In this document: positions 6,255 to 8,268 of the stretch, in pieces
Layout: each line of letters opens with the position of its first letter
Position numbering within the stretch: the first letter of the stretch is position 1
DNA from: CAYUUW01 sp964448005
GTDB lineage: Bacteria > Patescibacteriota > Gracilibacteria > UM-FILTER-43-11
Length of the DNA: 8,268 nucleotides
NCBI GenBank assembly: GCA_964448005.1
Contig: CAYUUW010000055.1
Location: forward strand, 1-8,268
Direction: 5' to 3'
Notes under the pieces: model-generated
Database searches by the model: none
Seen by the model: the letters and a program-made list of their open reading frames with translations, nothing else
Told to the model about the DNA's origin: nothing
Position numbers and translations under genes: made by a program

Positions 6255-6289
6255 CAATGAACAATGTTCAATTTCCAATGACCAATTAA
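6255..6289. repeat. Five-unit degenerate 7-bp tandem repeat (CAATNNN)
   Basis: Five consecutive heptads all start with CAAT: CAATGAA, CAATGTT, CAATTTC, CAATGAC, CAATTAA. The array then meets AATTGG, creating the inverted repeat CCAATT-AA-AATTGG (6282-6295). A second palindrome, TGAACA-A-TGTTCA, is embedded at 6258-6270. Short heptanucleotide tandem repeats of this style are known from intergenic regions of cyanobacteria (STRR sequences). The function here is unknown. Confidence 0.8.
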
Positions 6290-6437
6290 AATTGGAATTC
6301 TGCTTCGCTCTTAATCTTTGCGGCCCTCAGTTTACCCTCCTGGATTCTGGAATGACGGGTAGAGGCAGGTTGAGGCGGAGGATAGTTCCACAGAGGCTCT
6401 TCGCTCCGATGGATATCGGGCTCTGAGCGACAAAAGA

Positions 6438-6510
6438 CTCTCATAATCCTAAAGCTCCTAAAAAGCATCCCAATAATCTCAACAATCCCCAAGCTCCCAA
6501 CTCTCACAAT
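6438..6510. repeat. Degenerate C-rich direct repeats ending at the lepA start codon
   Basis: AATCCTAAAGCTCCTAA (6445-6461) and AATCCCCAAGCTCCCAA (6484-6500) match at 14 of 17 bases. CTCTCATAAT (6438-6447) and CTCTCACAAT (6501-6510) match at 9 of 10 and bracket the block. The interval is made of short C-rich words ending in CAA or TAA (8-12 bases each). It lies in the lepA leader, 2 bp from the ATG, in place of a Shine-Dalgarno. Confidence 0.65.
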
Positions 6511-6512
6511 AA

Positions 6513-8268
6513 ATGAAAAATATCCGCAACTTTTGTATTATCGCTCACATCGATCACGGCAAGTCCACCCTGGCCGACCGCTTCCTGGAGATCACCCAAA
6601 CCCTGGCCCAGCGCGACATGAAGCATGGCCAGATGCTGGACACCATGGATCTGGAGCAGGAGCGCGGCATCACCATCAAGCTCCAGCCGGTGCGCATGGA
6701 CTACCAGGGCTACACCCTGAACCTGATCGACACGCCAGGCCACGTGGATTTCGCCTACGAGGTCAGCCGCAGCCTGGCCGCCTGCGAAGGGGCCATCCTG
6801 GTGGTGGACGCCACCCAGGGCATTCAGGCCCAAACCCTGGCCAACCTGCACATGGCCATGGGGCACAACCTGACGATCATTCCCGTGATCAACAAGATCG
6901 ACATGCCCGCCGCCGATCCTGAACGGGTGAAGGAGGAGATCGAAAACACCCTCGCGATCCCCAGGGAAGAGGTGCTGGAGGTTTCCGCCAAGACCGGGCT
7001 GAACGTGGAGAAGGTGCTGCAGGCTATCATCGAGCGCATTCCTTCGCCGGACCAGGCCGGCATGCTCCCTCAGCTGCCTGCGAGCGAAAGCAGCCAAACC
7101 AAGGCTCTGGTCTTCGATTCCGTCTACGATTCCTACCGCGGCGTGGTCAGCTACCTCCGCGTGGTCAGCGGCAACCTTCGCAAAGGCGACAAGATGCGCT
7201 TCCTGAACGCCAAGACCGACATCGAAGTGACGGAAGTGGGCTATTTCCGCCCCCAATACCAGCCTCAGCCCGAGCTGAAGGCGGGGGAGGTGGGTTATGT
7301 GGTCACGGGACTGAAATCGGTGGGCGAAGCCCGCGTGGGCGACACCTTGTGGAAGGGCGAAAGGGCCCAAATGCCCACCGCCGCGCCGCTGCCTGGCTAC
7401 AAAAAGGTGGTCCCCATGGTCTACGCCGGCATCTACTGCAGCGAAGGAGACGACTTCCCCCTGCTGCGCGATGCGCTGGAAAAGCTCACTCTGAACGATT
7501 CGGCCCTGATCTACGAGCCCGACCAGTCCCCCGCCCTGGGCTCGGGCTTCCGCTGCGGCTTTTTGGGCCTGCTGCACATGGATATCGTTCAGGAGCGTCT
7601 GGAGCGGGAATACGACATGGACATCATCATCACCGCCCCCAGCACCTCGTACATCATCCACATGAACGACGGCCAGCAGATCACCATCAGCACCCCCTCG
7701 CTGATGCCGGACCCCAGCCTCATCCAGGGCATCGAGGAACCCTGGATCAAGATGGAGATCGTGTGCCCCAAGGACAGCGTGGGCAGCGTGATGAAGCTGG
7801 CGCAGCAGCGCCGCGGGATGTACAAAAACATGAGCTACATCGACCAGGACCGTGTTTTGGCGATGTTCGAAATGCCCCTGGCCACGGTGATCCTGGATTT
7901 CTACGACGCCCTGAAGAACGTGAGCAGCGGCTATGCGTCGATGAACTACGAGCTGATCGGCTACCGCCAGGAGAACCTGGTGAAGCTGGATCTGATGATC
8001 GCCGGGGACCGCATCGACAGCCTGAGTGTGATCTGCCACCGGACGGAGGCCGAGGGCCTGGGCCGCAAGCTGGCCAGCAAGCTGAAGGAAGTGATCCCCA
8101 AGGCGCAGTTCGCCATTGCCATCCAAGCCGCAATCGGAGGAAAGGTCGTCGCCCGCGAGACGATCTCAGCCTTCCGCAAGGATGTGACCGCCGGCCTCTA
8201 CGGGGGCGACGTGAGCCGCAAGAACAAACTGCTGCAGAAGCAGAATCCAGATGAGGAAATACACACAC
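6513..8268 (+). CDS. lepA: Elongation factor 4 (LepA), 3' end beyond the window
   Basis: 585 codons are visible with no stop, and LepA is usually about 600 residues. LepA is a ribosome-bound GTPase that acts on elongating ribosomes and on ribosome assembly. GTPase motifs are complete: G1 AHIDHGKST (11-19), G2 ERGITIK (50-56), G3 DTPGH (73-77), G4 NKID (127-130), G5 SAK (158-160). Domain II begins near 197 (ALVFDSVYDSYRGVVSYLRV). The EF-G-like domains follow with GSGFRCGFLGLLHMDIVQERLEREYDM, and then the LepA-specific C-terminal domain (IQAAIGGKVVARETISAFRKDVTAGLYGGDVSRKNKLLQKQ). The start ATG gives the standard MKNIRNFCIIAHIDHGKST. The ITIKLQPVRM switch sequence resembles Patescibacteria. After KLLQKQ (residue 577) the family normally continues with a basic GKKRMK segment. 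Here the last eight codons read NPDEEIHT, so either the tail diverges or the sequence edge is faulty. The base composition is more G+C-rich than the array genes. Confidence 0.97.
   Translation, partial: MKNIRNFCIIAHIDHGKSTLADRFLEITQTLAQRDMKHGQMLDTMDLEQERGITIKLQPVRMDYQGYTLNLIDTPGHVDFAYEVSRSLAACEGAILVVDATQGIQAQTLANLHMAMGHNLTIIPVINKIDMPAADPERVKEEIENTLAIPREEVLEVSAKTGLNVEKVLQAIIERIPSPDQAGMLPQLPASESSQTKALVFDSVYDSYRGVVSYLRVVSGNLRKGDKMRFLNAKTDIEVTEVGYFRPQYQPQPELKAGEVGYVVTGLKSVGEARVGDTLWKGERAQMPTAAPLPGYKKVVPMVYAGIYCSEGDDFPLLRDALEKLTLNDSALIYEPDQSPALGSGFRCGFLGLLHMDIVQERLEREYDMDIIITAPSTSYIIHMNDGQQITISTPSLMPDPSLIQGIEEPWIKMEIVCPKDSVGSVMKLAQQRRGMYKNMSYIDQDRVLAMFEMPLATVILDFYDALKNVSSGYASMNYELIGYRQENLVKLDLMIAGDRIDSLSVICHRTEAEGLGRKLASKLKEVIPKAQFAIAIQAAIGGKVVARETISAFRKDVTAGLYGGDVSRKNKLLQKQNPDEEIHT

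Larger units (their letters stand above)
6136..6512. other. 377-bp divergent intergenic region with several small repeats
   Basis: This separates the minus-strand genes from lepA. From left to right it holds a possible minus-strand promoter (6161-6194), a GGAGGCCTG direct repeat with an internal hairpin (6218-6248), a heptad repeat (6255-6289), an inverted repeat (6282-6295), a GGATTCTGGAATGACGGG segment (6342-6359), and a C-rich degenerate repeat ending at the lepA start (6438-6510). An open frame on the minus strand (6286-6507) has no family resemblance, no good start context and is built partly from the repeats, so I do not call it a gene. No tRNA or recognisable riboswitch was seen, and no strong lepA promoter. 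CATAAT at 6442-6447 is the only -10-like word and lacks a -35. Confidence 0.7.

Noticed and set aside
6136..6264. N-terminal extension of the acidic protein from a TTG at 6264
   Set aside because: It would translate through the TTGACA box and the direct repeat and start within the heptad repeat. The ATG at 6135 has the same pyrimidine leader as other starts.
6465..6500. Possible G-quadruplex on the minus strand before lepA
   Set aside because: Only three runs of at least three G are present, separated by uneven loops. A fourth run is only GG, so a stable quadruplex is doubtful.
6286..6507. 73-codon minus-strand frame between the acidic protein and lepA
   Set aside because: It is built from the C-rich repeat and other repeat pieces, with no ribosome site or family resemblance.
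6504..8126. 540-codon open frame on the minus strand across lepA
   Set aside because: It lies antisense to a clear LepA with intact GTPase motifs. Its composition (many H, Q, V, D, L) is what the complement of G+C-rich lepA codons yields.
7349..8254. 301-codon plus-strand frame inside lepA
   Set aside because: It is an out-of-frame reading of lepA, rich in R, P, G and H, with no family resemblance.

Overview
The window reads as chromosomal DNA from an uncultured bacterium. The most useful taxonomic clue is LepA, encoded at the right end. Its switch-I region reads ITIKLQPVRM where most bacteria have something close to ITIKAQAVRL, and it has FRCGFLGLLHM and SYEVSRSLAACEGAILVVDATQG-like stretches. 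From memory these resemble Candidate Phyla Radiation (Patescibacteria) LepA proteins, perhaps of a higher-GC lineage such as Peregrinibacteria. This is a recollection, not a search result. TGA acts as a stop (it forms the ATGA gene junctions), so the UGA=Gly code of Gracilibacteria/Absconditabacteria does not apply. No start in the window has a convincing Shine-Dalgarno sequence. Instead the bases just before most ATGs are pyrimidine-rich.

Layout from right to left. A 5' portion of lepA (elongation factor 4) runs rightward from 6513 and leaves the window. A 377-bp intergenic region (6136-6512) separates it from everything else, which is on the minus strand. That region holds a five-unit heptad repeat, a degenerate C-rich direct repeat and other small repeats. 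Leftward come an unrecognised acidic soluble protein (5611-6135) and an N-formylglutamate amidohydrolase-like enzyme (4585-5511), closed by a hairpin terminator with a GNRA loop. A new unit then begins behind a perfect 8-bp inverted repeat. It contains a three-TM protein with a large tail (3607-4452), a PadR-family repressor (3202-3543), and a tandem array of at least three paralogous membrane proteins (1614-3149, 67-1617, and one entering from the left edge, 1-70).

The array is the most interesting part. Each paralog starts with a nearly invariant cytoplasmic helical domain of about 70 residues, resembling the HAAS/DUF1700 class that accompanies PadR regulators. This is followed by about eight weakly conserved TM helices and a soluble C-terminal domain. 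That domain carries the only two cysteines of each full-length protein, then a C-terminal strand segment ending LLDLRxLS. In one copy this segment looks like a single beta-propeller blade (FSPDGRWLLL). The genes overlap as ATGA, so translation is probably coupled. The picture is a PadR switch wired to several membrane proteins that share a signalling end but have diversified membrane and tail parts. The function is unknown. A sensor array or an envelope-stress module are inferences.
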